Origin: CAWEYO01 sp963813315
GTDB taxonomy: Bacteria; Pseudomonadota; Alphaproteobacteria; Rhizobiales; Rhizobiaceae
NCBI GenBank assembly: GCA_963813315.1
Contig: CAWEYO010000015.1
Coordinates: forward strand, 65,434 to 129,433
DNA: 64,000 bases
Direction: 5' to 3'
The notes under the pieces were generated by a model. It saw only the letters and a list, made by a program, of their open reading frames with translations. It ran no database searches and had not been told where the DNA came from. A program made the position numbers and the translations under genes. Below are positions 16,202 to 26,154 of the stretch, piece by piece (the first letter of the stretch is position 1; each line of letters begins with the position of its first letter).

Positions 16202-16771
16202 TTACCTGTAGGGCGACCAGCACTGCCGGCGACCTCCATAGTAAGGTTGGAAAGTGTTGTCGTAGGCCCTGTACGACCTGTAGCGGTTGTAGCACCACCG
16301 CTCATGGGCGCTGGAGAAGTTATTGTAACGATATGCGGGTCGATAGTAGCTCGGCCCATAATCGTAGTTCTGCCCATAATAGTAGTTTGGCACACCCAAC
16401 CCGTAGAATGGAATAGCAAAATTGAAGTAGACACTCGGGCGATTTCTGTAATAATTTCCGTAGTAACCGCCGTAGTTTCTTCTGTAATAATTGCCGTTGT
16501 AGTTCCGGTACGGTCTGTGGCCGCGCCAGCCGTTATTGCCTCTCCAGCCGCGGTGATAGCTGCGTCCACCGCGGTATACCTGACGGACGTCGATGAGGTT
16601 TTGCAGTCCGCTCCCGCCGTCGCCTCGCAAGAGGCCCGGGTTCGCGGTTGCTGCGAGGGTCCTGTCGTTTGCCATGCCGGCCGGGCCGGCGGATGCCGAA
16701 ATCGACAACCCGCCGATCACGCTCAAGGCCACCAGCCCTGAGCGAGCCAAGGAGCGGAATTTCGGTGTCAT
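16202..16771 (-). CDS. BA14K family protein (exported, Tyr/Asn/Arg-rich)
   Basis: A 189-residue protein with a signal peptide (LARSGLVALSVIGGLSISASA). A long central stretch rich in Tyr, Asn, Arg and Gly follows (NGNYYRRNYGGYYGNYYRNR). The C-terminal BA14K motif is HERWCYNRYRSYRAYDNTFQPY, then GGRRQCWSPYR, with two conserved cysteines. BA14K is a lectin-like immunoreactive antigen of Brucella, and paralogues are common in Rhizobiales. The open frame extends upstream, but GGAG followed by ATG at 16771 and the signal peptide fix the start. Confidence 0.88.
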   Translation of the reverse strand: MTPKFRSLARSGLVALSVIGGLSISASAGPAGMANDRTLAATANPGLLRGDGGSGLQNLIDVRQVYRGGRSYHRGWRGNNGWRGHRPYRNYNGNYYRRNYGGYYGNYYRNRPSVYFNFAIPFYGLGVPNYYYGQNYDYGPSYYRPAYRYNNFSSAHERWCYNRYRSYRAYDNTFQPYYGGRRQCWSPYR

Positions 16772-16960
16772 TCTAGTTCTCCAGAGATCGAAAACCGTAA
16801 TGGCCCCGCGCCCGGAGTGCGAAGGGAGAACCGGCACATTGAGCCTTGGCGCATGAACGGGCGATGAACAGAAAAGTTCCGGAATCACGGTTCGGCCGCG
16901 TTGCACTCGCCCTGACGGAGGTCTTGTATTGGCGTAGGCTTGCAGGCAAAGCTCGCGCTC

Positions 16961-18073
16961 ATGTCGCTTCGCCTGGCCACCTTCAATGTCGAGAACCTGA
17001 TGAACCGGTTCGATTTCTCCGGATTTCGCAACCAGCTCAACCAGGACCGCAGCCTGGCGCTCTATGAGATCAAGAACGAGGCCGAATACAGGCTTCTGGA
17101 ACAAGCGCGCGCGATCGCGCATACCGACGACACGCGCCAGCTGACCGCGCTTGCCATCGCGGCAACCCGCGCGGACATCCTGTGCCTTCAGGAGGTCGAC
17201 AATCTCGAGGCGTTGAAGGCTTTCGAGTATGGCTATCTGTTCAAGATGGTGGGCGAAGGCTACCGCAACAAATACATTTCCACCGGCAACGACAGCCGCG
17301 GCATCGACGTTGCGGTGTTGATGCGCGACGAAACCCATCACGGCCAGCCCATCGAATTCATCCGGATGACGAGCCATGCCTTTGTCACCTTTGAGGAATT
17401 CGGCCTCCACACGCCTGAACTTGCCGGGCTCGGCAACGAACCATTCGAGCGCATTTTCCGGCGCGACTGCCTGGAAGTCGACGTCCGCATCGGCGGCCGG
17501 CCGCTAACGATTTATCTCGTGCATTTCAAATCGATGGGTTCGGCCCGCAACGGGTTGCCCGGTCGCGATGCCTCAATGCCGATCCGCATTGCGGAGGCGC
17601 AAGCTGTGCGGCGCATCATCGAGAACCGCTTCGGCAAGGACCACGCGGCCAGCAAGAACTGGGTGATCTGTGGCGACCTGAACGACTATCGGGAGCGCGT
17701 CGTGATCAGCGGCAACGTCGATAGCGGCTACCGGTTCGACGCGGCAAAGGAAGCGCAATCGTCGCTCAACGTCCTGCTTGCAGGCGGATTGTGCGAGAAT
17801 ATCGTCGAGCGCCGGCCGGAACTCGACCGCTGGACGCTTTACCACACACGCGGACCGCAGGAGCGCCACCTTTGTCAGCTCGACTACATTCTGGTATCGG
17901 CGGCGCTGGCGACACGCAATGCGGGCGCCATCCCCGACATCATCCGCAACGGGCAACCATGGCGCACTCCCTTCCCGCCCGGGCAGGAGGTGGAACGCTA
18001 TCCGAGGTCCGGCTGGGACCGGCCGAAGGCTTCCGATCACTGCCCGGTCGCGGTGACACTCGACATTGCCTGA
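16961..18073 (+). CDS. Endonuclease/exonuclease/phosphatase family protein
   Basis: A 370-residue protein with the DNase I-like fold. The catalytic and metal-binding motifs appear in order: RLATFNVENL at the start, LCLQEVDN near 75, RGIDVAVLMR, VHFKSMGSARNG, VICGDLNDY, LDYILVS, and the terminal PKASDHCPVAVTLDIA with the catalytic His. No signal peptide is seen. The substrate (DNA, phosphoinositide-like or other phosphodiester) cannot be told. An in-frame TTG at 16940 is possible, but the ATG at 16961 opens directly on the first beta strand. The Nudix gene follows by 72 bp. Confidence 0.87.
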   Translation: MSLRLATFNVENLMNRFDFSGFRNQLNQDRSLALYEIKNEAEYRLLEQARAIAHTDDTRQLTALAIAATRADILCLQEVDNLEALKAFEYGYLFKMVGEGYRNKYISTGNDSRGIDVAVLMRDETHHGQPIEFIRMTSHAFVTFEEFGLHTPELAGLGNEPFERIFRRDCLEVDVRIGGRPLTIYLVHFKSMGSARNGLPGRDASMPIRIAEAQAVRRIIENRFGKDHAASKNWVICGDLNDYRERVVISGNVDSGYRFDAAKEAQSSLNVLLAGGLCENIVERRPELDRWTLYHTRGPQERHLCQLDYILVSAALATRNAGAIPDIIRNGQPWRTPFPPGQEVERYPRSGWDRPKASDHCPVAVTLDIA

Positions 18074-18145
18074 CTTTGCCTGCATGTACACTCCGCTCTG
18101 CCACGTCGTGCCAAATCCTGTTCCTGTCTCGGAGAGTGCGCCACT

Positions 18146-18865
18146 TTGGTTTTCGACATCCCGCGCAACGTGATTCTGCCGATCGATCGGGTCGACGTTT
18201 CGCTCGATCCGGCGCCGCATCCATTCGAACTCGCACACGGGGCTGAGATCGACGAAAACTGGCGACTTGAGAAAGCGGCAAATTCGGCCGTCTACGATGG
18301 CCAAATGGTCCTGCTTTCCAGCCTTTCGCATCGCGACAGGCGCCTGGAGGGTAAAAGCCACGCCATCCGGTACGCAACCTTCCTGTATTGGCGCAAGCAT
18401 CGGGCATACTCAGGCGCTGAGCATGCCTATGCGCACGCGGCGCTTGTCACGGCCGACAATGCATTGGTGGCGATCCGAATGGGACCGCACACGTCGAACC
18501 CGGGGCTCGTCTATTTCGCCGCGGGTTCCTTCGAGCCCGGCGATTTCCAGAACGGGGTCGTGAACCTAGACTTCAACATGGCGCGCGAGGTTCGCGAGGA
18601 GACCGGTTTGGACATTTCAGGCCTCAGCCACGACAGCCGATACCATGCGCTGTCGGTCCCAGAAGGTACGGTGATCTTCCGCCGGTACTATCTGGAAGAG
18701 GATGCCGGCACAGTCGCGAAGAATATCCGGCAGTTCGTCGCCAACGATCCCGAACCCGAGATCGAGGGACCGGTGCTCGTGAGGCATGCCGGAGACCACC
18801 CGCGGGGCCTCGCACCTCATATGGTTCAGATTGTCGCCTGGCATTTCGCGAACGCGCGGATTTGA
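18146..18865 (+). CDS. Nudix-like hydrolase
   Basis: A 239-residue protein. AREVREETGLDISG carries the REXXEEXG core of the Nudix box. The preceding part, YFAAGSFEPGDFQNGVVNLDFNMAREV, has a longer-than-usual spacing between the first glycine and the core, so the box is non-canonical. The N-terminal 90 residues resemble the extra domain of larger fungal/bacterial Nudix proteins. It probably hydrolyses a nucleoside diphosphate derivative. The start is a TTG, with GGAGAG about 10 bases upstream. Confidence 0.72.
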   Translation: MVFDIPRNVILPIDRVDVSLDPAPHPFELAHGAEIDENWRLEKAANSAVYDGQMVLLSSLSHRDRRLEGKSHAIRYATFLYWRKHRAYSGAEHAYAHAALVTADNALVAIRMGPHTSNPGLVYFAAGSFEPGDFQNGVVNLDFNMAREVREETGLDISGLSHDSRYHALSVPEGTVIFRRYYLEEDAGTVAKNIRQFVANDPEPEIEGPVLVRHAGDHPRGLAPHMVQIVAWHFANARI

Positions 18866-18883
18866 GAGTAGAACAAGCAACTG

Positions 18884-19657
18884 TTAGGCGAATGACGGCA
18901 GTCCGCTCGTGACAACCATTGGCGTGCCGTCGGGCACGCGGTCATAAAGGTCGATGATGTCCTGGTTGATGAGCCGCACGCAACCCGAGGAGACGGACTT
19001 GCCGATCGACCACCACTCCGGCGAGCCGTGGAGGCGAAAGAGCGTGTCCTTGCCGTTCTGGAAAATGTAGAGAGCGCGGGCCCCGAGCGGGTTCAAGACC
19101 CCCGGCTCCATCCCGCCCTCCCAAACATTGGTGCCGGGGATTTGCCGTGCGCGGTATTTCTCGAGTTCGGGCCGACGGTCGATCATTTCGTTCGGCGGAA
19201 ACCAGCGCGGCCACCTCTGTTTCCACTGGATCACGCCGCGCCCCGACCACTCGAAGCCTTGGCGGCCAAGGCCAACGCCGTATCGGATCGCTTGGCGGCC
19301 ATTGAGGACAAAGTAGAGGAAATGGTTCGCCGTATCGACCACGACGGTGCCTGGTGGCTCGCCCGTCGGGTCAGGCACGACCTGCCGATAGTACCTCGGG
19401 TCGATCTCTTCGATCGGTATAGGAGGGAGGTCATGGCCGTCGTCGAACGTGGCGGCGTACATCAGGTGGGGGTCGCCGAAGTTGCGAGGATCGGAACCGA
19501 GTGGAGGAAGGTGCGCCTGCCACGGCGCTCCTGTCCGGACATAAGCGCTGTCGCCGCGCACCTGAACGCTCGTGCAAGCGCAAAGGGCGGCGGAGGCGCC
19601 GCTCGTCGCAGCCATTGCCAGAAGTCTGCGGCGGCTAAATTTTGGCATCGGACTCAC
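18884..19657 (-). CDS. L,D-transpeptidase (YkuD), Tat-lipoprotein type
   Basis: A 257-residue protein with a twin-arginine leader (FSRRRLLAMAATSG) ending in a lipobox-like LCAC, so it is probably anchored to a membrane. The YkuD catalytic motif is LFRLHGSPEWWSIGKSVSSGCVRLINQDIIDLY, giving the His and the nucleophilic Cys of SSGCVR. GTVVVDTANHFLYFV is the first domain strand. It would form 3-3 cross-links or attach lipoproteins to peptidoglycan, as in other Rhizobiales, which carry many paralogues. It converges on the Nudix gene with a 19 bp gap. Confidence 0.92.
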   Translation of the reverse strand: MSPMPKFSRRRLLAMAATSGASAALCACTSVQVRGDSAYVRTGAPWQAHLPPLGSDPRNFGDPHLMYAATFDDGHDLPPIPIEEIDPRYYRQVVPDPTGEPPGTVVVDTANHFLYFVLNGRQAIRYGVGLGRQGFEWSGRGVIQWKQRWPRWFPPNEMIDRRPELEKYRARQIPGTNVWEGGMEPGVLNPLGARALYIFQNGKDTLFRLHGSPEWWSIGKSVSSGCVRLINQDIIDLYDRVPDGTPMVVTSGLPSFA

Positions 19658-20303
19658 TACCCGTGTTTGAAATCCGGTAACGCGCGGAATGCTTGCGAAT
19701 TTCTGCGTTCGATACGAGATCGCGTGAGCAACCCGCGATGGAACTCGACGACCTCAGCGTTCGGTAAACTCCAGCTCCGTTCTGTTTACCATAGGCTTAG
19801 CCCATCTGTTGAAAGGAACGCAACGTGACGAAGGCGATCCACACCGTCGACAGCCCTTAGATATTCGCAAAACGCGCGCGATCGGTGGCTTAGATTTTAG
19901 CGACAACTGCCGGGTTTCTCAAATGCTTGCCAATGCAGAGCCTGGCGATATGTCATCGTGTTGTTCGAAGAGCGGCAGTTGTCGCACATTTATCACAGAC
20001 ATTTGTTCATTTTTGTCTAATATTCGCTTAGGGGGTATGTTGGGGTCTTCGAGGGTCTTCGATCGAGGAGGTCAAGGTGCGTTCAAAGGTTTGCCGCGCT
20101 GCCTCTGCACTCGCATGTAACCGACACGATGGCGGCGGCCGCCACTAATGACGAACCGCCGGGCCCCGTCGCAACCTTACTGGCTACGCGGTGGCTGTGT
20201 AACTATCGAAGCTCGAAACGTCTGTCCCAGTGTCGCCTACAAATTCCGAACCTAAATGATAGGCCGACAATCGTCGGCTGTTGCCAGATAAGCGGGTGAT
20301 ATC
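19658..20303. other. Long intergenic region without a convincing gene
   Basis: About 650 bp separate divergent genes. It holds a perfect 13 bp inverted repeat (separate entry). A GAGGAGG-preceded GTG at 20077 opens a 23-residue frame (VRSKVCRAASALACNR...), which may be a remnant of a signal peptide. No RNA gene is recognised. Confidence 0.4.
19900..19985. repeat. Perfect 13 bp inverted repeat enclosing 60 bp
   Basis: GCGACAACTGCCG (19900-19912) and CGGCAGTTGTCGC (19973-19985) are exact reverse complements. The arms could be the ends of a small mobile remnant, or the stem of an RNA. Confidence 0.6.
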
Positions 20304-21994
20304 ATGTTCGACTGGTTCGCAAATACACTCCGCAGTTACCCGGAAATCGCCATCTTCCTGTCTCTGGCCGCCGGCTATTACTTTGGCTCCTTTACCTACA
20401 AGGGCCTTGGTCTCGGTGCGGTGACAGCGACGCTTATCGCTGCCGTCATCATCGGACAGCTTGGCATCACGATATCGCCGCCGCTCAAGGCAACTGTCTT
20501 CCTGATGTTCCTGTTCGCGGTCGGCTACGGGGTGGGACCGCAATTCGTGCGCGGCATTGCCAAGGACGGCGTGCCGCAAGCACTGTTCGCGGCGGTCGTC
20601 TGCGTTTTCTGTCTCGCCGCGCCTTTCCTGGCGGCGAAGGTGGCCGGCTACGACGTCGGGTCCGCGGCGGGGCTCTACGCAGGTTCGCAGACCATCTCGG
20701 CCTCGATGGGCCTGGCGACCGATGCGATCAATCGCCTCGGACTGCCGCCGGACGAAACCAAGCGGCTGCTCGACGCGATGCCGGTTGCCTATGCCGTCAC
20801 CTACATTTTCGGCACGGTGGGCTCGGCCATCGTGTTGGCGCTGATCGGGCCTGCTTGCTGGGCATCGACCTCGAGGCCGAGTGCAAGCGCTACGAGGAAG
20901 AGCATGGCGGCAAGAAGGCGGCGGGAGGCGCCGGGACTGCCTGGTACCAGCACGAGCTGCGGGCCTTCCGCGTCCGCGAGGGTGGAATGGCCGTCGGGCT
21001 GACGGCGCAAGAGGCCGAGGCGCGGATCCCCGGCGAGCGGGTGTTTGTCGAACGCATCAAACGTGACGGAAAGATCATGGACGCGACAGCGGACTCCGTC
21101 ATCCAGGCGGGCGACATTGTGGCCGTTGCCGGCCGCCGCGAAGTGCTTGTGAAGCTGGTCGGCGCCGGGGCCGACGAAGTTGACGATCGCGACTTGTTGG
21201 CAGTACCGGTGGAAGGCGTCGACGTGCTGGTTACCAACAAAGCAGTGGACGGCAAGACGCTGGAACAACTGGCGGAGGGGCCGTCGGCGCGCGGAGTTTT
21301 CCTGCGCAGGATCGTTCGCGGCGCCACGGCGACCGAAATCCCGATCCTGCCGAACACCACGGTGAATCGCGGCGACATCCTGACCATCGTCGGACGCACC
21401 CAGGATACCACCGCGGCAGCAAAGGCCCTTGGCGTTGCTGATCGCCCGAGCGACATCGCGGATGTCGCCTTCATCGGCGCTGCAATCACAATCGGCGCAT
21501 TGGTTGGCGCTATCGTCTACAAAGTCGGCGACATACCGCTCACGCTGTCCACTTCCGGGGGCGCACTCATTTCCGGGCTCGTCTTCGGCTGGCTGCGGTC
21601 GGTGCATCCGACCTTCGGGCGGATTCCGTCGTCCACGGTGTGGTTCATGAATTCGGTCGGCCTGAACATCTTCATCGCGGTGGTCGGCATCTCGTCGGGG
21701 CCAGGCTTTGTCGCCGGCCTGAAGCAGCTCGGCTTCAGTCTGTTCCTCTGGGGCATCTTCGCCACGACCGTGCCGCTGATCCTGGCGATGTATGTCGGGA
21801 AATATGTGTTCAAGTTCCACCCCGCCATTCTGTTGGGATGCTGCTCTGGCGCCCGCACGACCACTGCCTCGCTTGGCATGATCAATGATCGCGCCAAGAG
21901 CCAGATCCCCGGGCTTGGCTACACCGTTACCTATGCGGTGGGGAACACTCTGCTGACTGTTTGGGGATTGGTTCTCGTTTTGCTGATGTCGTGA
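20304..21994 (+). pseudogene. AspT/YidE-type exchanger (AAEx family), one base missing
   Basis: Two plus-strand frames join into a 563-residue protein. The N-terminal part, to about 20848, has the family opening (FANTLRSYPEIAIFLSLAAGYY, GYGVGPQFVRGI) and five or six membrane segments. After GPA one base is missing near 20848. The next frame resumes LLGIDLEAECKRYEEE, continues through a TrkA_C-like soluble part (ERIKRDGKIMDATADSVIQAGDIVAVAGR) and ends with the second membrane half. The paralogue at 27387-29075 is intact and aligns across the break (VGPKLLGIDLVAEA). AAEx proteins exchange amino or carboxylic acids. As read, the product is truncated; an assembly error is possible. Confidence 0.82.
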
Positions 21995-22114
21995 CTTTGG
22001 CCGTCTTCTCTAACGAAGCGGGTTGAACCTAATCATCGGAATCGACGAAGTTGGGAATGATGACGGAGTGTAAGGGCGGCTAGATCAGAACTGTGAGACG
22101 AAGGGAGAATTCCT

Positions 22115-24826
22115 GTGGCCCGCGAAAACAAACGTATTGACCAGTTCCTGCTCATCCACTCCGCGCGGGCTGACAACTGGCGGGAGATCACGACGTTGGC
22201 CGAAGCCTGGGCGGCCAAGCGCGGCGAGCGGGCCGCGCTGGAGGCGGCGCTCGCCGCCATTTCGCCCACAGAAGAATACCACGCCTACCCGGGTGCGCGC
22301 CTGCTGGGAGCGCTGAACGAGCGCATCGCTACCGACGACGCAACAGGCGCCGCGAAGCTCGCGCGGCGCCTCTCCAATGGGCTGCTGACCCGCGTCTATC
22401 GCGAGCGACAGGCGGAGTGGGACGTACACCATGAGATGTCGTCGAGCGAGGTGGCCGATATCATGCCGCCGGCGACGGGTGAAGCCGGCGCGCGCCGGCC
22501 TTATTTCGAAGTTCTCTTCGTCAACAGCCAGCCGGCCGCGCGTTGGCCCGCACTTGCCGACGAACTCCGCAGGATGCGCCGGCCGGAGGATACTTTCATC
22601 TACGAGCCGATCTTCGTCGGATCCTTCGAGGATGCTCTCTGTGCGGCAGCGGTAAATCCTGAAATCATTTCGGTCGTCCTCGCCGAAGGCTTCCCTTACC
22701 GTTCACGTTACGAGGCTCCGGTGCTGCGCTCCGTACTCGATCCCCTGGGGGAGTCGGAAGGACCGGATATGTCGGCTCTGCGTCTCTCTCGCGCACTGAA
22801 GCGGATCAGGCCGGAACTCGACATCTACCTGCTCTCCGACCGCGAGGTGGAGAAGCTGGCCGGCGACTCGGCGGCGGACGCGGTGCGACGCATCTTCTAT
22901 GCGGTCGAGGAACCGCTGGAGCTTCATCTCGCCATCCTTGAGGGGGTGCAAGCCCGTTACGAGACACCTTTCTTCGACAATCTGAAGAAATACGCCCGCC
23001 GGCCGATCGGCACTTTCCACGCCCTCCCCATCGCCCGCGGAAAGTCGGTGTTTCAGTCTGACTGGATTCGCGACATGGGCGAATTTTACGGCATCAACCT
23101 GTTCCTCGCCGAAAGCAGCGCGACCACGGGCGGCCTCGACAGCCTTCTGGAGCCCACAGGCAACATCAAGCGCTCGCAGGAGATGGCCGCGCGCGCCTTT
23201 GGTGCCGACCACGTGTTCTTCGTGACAAACGGCACCTCCACGTCCAACAAGATGGCTGTGCAAGCGCTGCTGGCTCCCGGCGACATCGCCGTGGTGGATC
23301 GCAATTGTCACAAATCGCATCACTACGGCATGGTCCTCAGCGGTGCGCAGCCCTACTATGTCGAAGCATTCCCGATGACGGAATATTCGATGTACGGGGC
23401 CGTGCCGCTCGCCACCATCAAGCGTGCGCTGCTGGCACTGCGGGCGGAAAAGCGGCTTGATCGGGTCAAGATGCTCGACCTGACGAACTGCACCTTCGAC
23501 GGACACATGTACAATGTCAGGCGGGTGATGGAGGAATGCCTTGCCATCAAGCCGGACCTCATCTTTCTGTGGGACGAAGCGTGGTCCGGCTTTGCCCGCT
23601 TCTCGCCCTTCCTGCGTCCGCGTACGGCCATGGGCGCTGCGGCGGATATCGAGGAATGGCTGCGCGATCCGGCATCCGTCGCAGCATATGAGAAGCAGCG
23701 TAAGGAACTCGGCGACAAGCCTTCGGATGACGCGCTGCTCGCTGCCCGGCTGATCCCCGACCCACGGCAAGTGCGGCTGCGCGTCTATCAGACCAACTCC
23801 ACGCACAAGTCGATGTCAGCCATCCGGCAGGGGTCCATGCTGCTGGTCAAGGACGTGGACTTCCACACAGTGGAAGCGCAGTTCCACGAGGCGGTCTTTA
23901 CTCATGCCTCGACCAGTCCAAACCAGCAGTTGATCGCCAGCCTCGACGTCGCGCGCCGGCAGATGGAGCTCGAAGGTTACGGGCTGGTGATGAACGCCAT
24001 CGAGATCGCGCTCAAGATCCGCCGCGCGGTGAACGAACATCCCCTGATTTCGAAGTATTTTCGAGTGCTTGGGGCCGACGCGATGATACCCGCCGCATAC
24101 CGGCAGTCTGGGTTCGAGGACTACCTGACGCCGGGCTCGACCTGGGCCACGGTAGTGAAGGCGATGCGGGAGGATGAGTTCTACCTTGATCCAACACGCA
24201 TGACGCTGGTCTGCGGCACCGCCGGTTTCGACGGGACGCAATTCAAAGGCCTTCTGGCGAGCGAGTACGGCATCCAGCTCAACAAGACGTCACGCAACAG
24301 TGTGCTGCTGCAGTCGAACATCAACAATACACGCAGCGATATCGCCCATCTTGTCCGCGTCATGGTGGAGATTTGCCACGGCATCGAGAAGCGCTTGTCT
24401 GATGGCGGGGAGGCGGAGCGCTCTGCCTTCGCGGCGCGGGTTAAATCGCTGATGACCGACGTGCCCGACCTACCAAATTTCAGCCACTTCCACAAAGTGT
24501 TCCGGGGCGACGCCGGTAAGACGACGCCGGAGGGCGATATCCGCACCGCGTTCTTTGGCGCCTACAACCCTTCGCTGTGCGAATATGTCCCGCTCGTCGG
24601 CGCAGAGTGCGACCGCCGGCTGAGCAAGGGGCCTGAGATGGTCTCGGCCAACTTCGTCATCCCCTACCCGCCGGGATTCCCGATCATGGTGCCGGGCCAG
24701 GTGCTGACCCAGGAGACGATCGACTTCATGCGCAAGCTCGATGTGAAGGAGATCCACGGCTACGAGAAAGCCAGGGGCCTCAAGCTACTGAAACCCGACG
24801 CGATCGCTGCCAAGCAGAAACGCTGA
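22115..24826 (+). CDS. Orn/Lys/Arg-type PLP decarboxylase, large form
   Basis: A 903-residue cytosolic fold-type I decarboxylase. The PLP lysine is K565 in QTNSTHKSMSAIRQGS. The substrate/PLP pocket shows FFVTNGTSTSNKM, DRNCHKSHHYG and FLWDEAWSGF. A flavodoxin-like wing domain (residues about 190-280, ELDIYLLSDREVEKLAG) precedes it, and the C-terminal domain ends VPLVGAECDRRLSKGPEMVSANFVIPYPPGFPIMVPGQ. AdiA/LdcI/SpeF enzymes have 710-760 residues and this lysine near 355-390, so about 180 extra N-terminal residues are present, of unknown function. Which basic amino acid is used cannot be read. The start is GTG after AAGGGAG. Exchanger genes flank it. Confidence 0.9.
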   Translation: MARENKRIDQFLLIHSARADNWREITTLAEAWAAKRGERAALEAALAAISPTEEYHAYPGARLLGALNERIATDDATGAAKLARRLSNGLLTRVYRERQAEWDVHHEMSSSEVADIMPPATGEAGARRPYFEVLFVNSQPAARWPALADELRRMRRPEDTFIYEPIFVGSFEDALCAAAVNPEIISVVLAEGFPYRSRYEAPVLRSVLDPLGESEGPDMSALRLSRALKRIRPELDIYLLSDREVEKLAGDSAADAVRRIFYAVEEPLELHLAILEGVQARYETPFFDNLKKYARRPIGTFHALPIARGKSVFQSDWIRDMGEFYGINLFLAESSATTGGLDSLLEPTGNIKRSQEMAARAFGADHVFFVTNGTSTSNKMAVQALLAPGDIAVVDRNCHKSHHYGMVLSGAQPYYVEAFPMTEYSMYGAVPLATIKRALLALRAEKRLDRVKMLDLTNCTFDGHMYNVRRVMEECLAIKPDLIFLWDEAWSGFARFSPFLRPRTAMGAAADIEEWLRDPASVAAYEKQRKELGDKPSDDALLAARLIPDPRQVRLRVYQTNSTHKSMSAIRQGSMLLVKDVDFHTVEAQFHEAVFTHASTSPNQQLIASLDVARRQMELEGYGLVMNAIEIALKIRRAVNEHPLISKYFRVLGADAMIPAAYRQSGFEDYLTPGSTWATVVKAMREDEFYLDPTRMTLVCGTAGFDGTQFKGLLASEYGIQLNKTSRNSVLLQSNINNTRSDIAHLVRVMVEICHGIEKRLSDGGEAERSAFAARVKSLMTDVPDLPNFSHFHKVFRGDAGKTTPEGDIRTAFFGAYNPSLCEYVPLVGAECDRRLSKGPEMVSANFVIPYPPGFPIMVPGQVLTQETIDFMRKLDVKEIHGYEKARGLKLLKPDAIAAKQKR

Positions 24827-24867
24827 AGCCAGGGTTGGTTGCAATTTTTAATGAGGGGGAAGTCGGA

Positions 24868-26079
24868 ATGAAAAGTGCATACTCTAAGAGCTTCATGCGA
24901 CGGAACGTGATCCGAGGGCACACCCTGTGCCTCCCACTGGCGGCGCTGGTGGTTGCCACACCGGCGGTCGCGCAGCAGGCGGCGCAAGCGCCTGAACCGG
25001 CCGTCACCGAGAGCAAGCCTGCGCAGAAGTGGATCCCGAAACTGCGCACCGGGACCGACGAGAGCTACATGGAGATCTATGGGCACATCGATAAGGGCGT
25101 TCTGATCTTCGACGATGGCGGCTCCACCCTCGGTTACGCTCCGGTCGACAACGGCAATTCGACGACCCGTGGCGGCATACGGGCCTACGCCGCCCTCAAT
25201 GAGATCTGGTCGATTGGCGGCAATGTCGAAGCGGAATGGAATCCTTATGCGACAACCAATGTCGACCAGCTTAATCGCGACGATTTCGACTGGGATACCT
25301 GGCTGCTGCGCAAGGCGGAGGTCTACGCGGAATCCAAAAATCTCGGCAAGTTATGGCTTGGCCAGGGCAGCATGGCCTCCGATTTGACCGCGGAGTACGA
25401 TCTCTCCGGCACCAGCGTCGTCGGCTATTCGCAACTCGGCGACATGGCCGGCGGTCCGTTCTTTCGATTTGCGGACGGCGAACTCACGTCGGTCCGTGTC
25501 AAGGACGCCTTCACAAATTTCGATGGACTCGCGCGCAAGTTTCGGGCTCGCTACGACACCCCGTCATTTGCCGGCTTCAGCCTCGGGACATCGGTAGGAA
25601 CGCAGATCGTGCCCACAGAGACGAATATCACTGTCTGGGACGTCGCGGCAAAATACGAAAACACCGTCAGAGACTACAAGGTTGCCGGCGGTGTGGCATT
25701 TTCCCGGCCAGGCGACGATGACAACCTCTATGACGGATCGATTTCTGTTCTGCATGAACCGACGGGTCTCAGCCTCACCCTTGCGGCGGCCTATTCGGAC
25801 GAAGAAGCGATCGACGGGCGCTACGGCTACGTCAAGCTTGGCTATCAGGCGAGTTTCTTCGAAGTGGGCAAGACGGCAATTTCGGTCGATGCCTACTTTG
25901 GCAGGGATATCGCGAACAGCAACACCGACAGCACCGCGTTCGGCGCCCAGCTGGTTCAGAACCTGGACTACTACCAGACCGAACTTTTCCTCGGCGCCCG
26001 GTCATATTCCTATGAAGAAGCAGTCACCGATATCGATGACAGCGTTGCCATTCTAACCGGAGCCAGGATGAAATTCTGA
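24868..26079 (+). CDS. Outer membrane porin-like protein
   Basis: A 403-residue protein with an N-terminal export signal (RGHTLCLPLAALVVATPAVAQQ). A beta-barrel follows, with alternating strands such as SYMEIYGHIDKGVLIFDDG, KAEVYAESKNLGKLWLGQG, YKVAGGVAFSRPGDDDNLYDGS and LSLTLAAAYSDEE, ending in the aromatic-terminated strand TGARMKF that outer membrane proteins use for BAM insertion. It is the Gram-negative general porin type. It lies 41 bp after the decarboxylase and is probably co-transcribed, so it may pass that enzyme's substrate or product. GAGGGGGAAG precedes the ATG; an upstream in-frame start is less likely. Confidence 0.8.
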   Translation: MKSAYSKSFMRRNVIRGHTLCLPLAALVVATPAVAQQAAQAPEPAVTESKPAQKWIPKLRTGTDESYMEIYGHIDKGVLIFDDGGSTLGYAPVDNGNSTTRGGIRAYAALNEIWSIGGNVEAEWNPYATTNVDQLNRDDFDWDTWLLRKAEVYAESKNLGKLWLGQGSMASDLTAEYDLSGTSVVGYSQLGDMAGGPFFRFADGELTSVRVKDAFTNFDGLARKFRARYDTPSFAGFSLGTSVGTQIVPTETNITVWDVAAKYENTVRDYKVAGGVAFSRPGDDDNLYDGSISVLHEPTGLSLTLAAAYSDEEAIDGRYGYVKLGYQASFFEVGKTAISVDAYFGRDIANSNTDSTAFGAQLVQNLDYYQTELFLGARSYSYEEAVTDIDDSVAILTGARMKF

Positions 26080-26087
26080 GCCCGGCT

Positions 26088-26111
26088 GCGCGATTTCGTG
26101 TGAAATCGCGC
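26088..26111 (+). terminator. Strong hairpin after the porin gene
   Basis: GCGCGATTTC (26088-26097) and GAAATCGCGC (26102-26111) form a 10 bp perfect stem with a GTGT loop, 9 bp after the porin stop. No U-run follows, so it may act as a 3' stabiliser or weak terminator. Confidence 0.6.
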
Positions 26112-26154
26112 GGCCCTTGCTGAACAGAGTAGCTCAAGATCGAGGAGGAACGTC

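Noticed and set aside
22703..23806. Minus-strand frame opposite the decarboxylase
   Set aside because: Shadow of a gene whose PLP motif and domains are firm.
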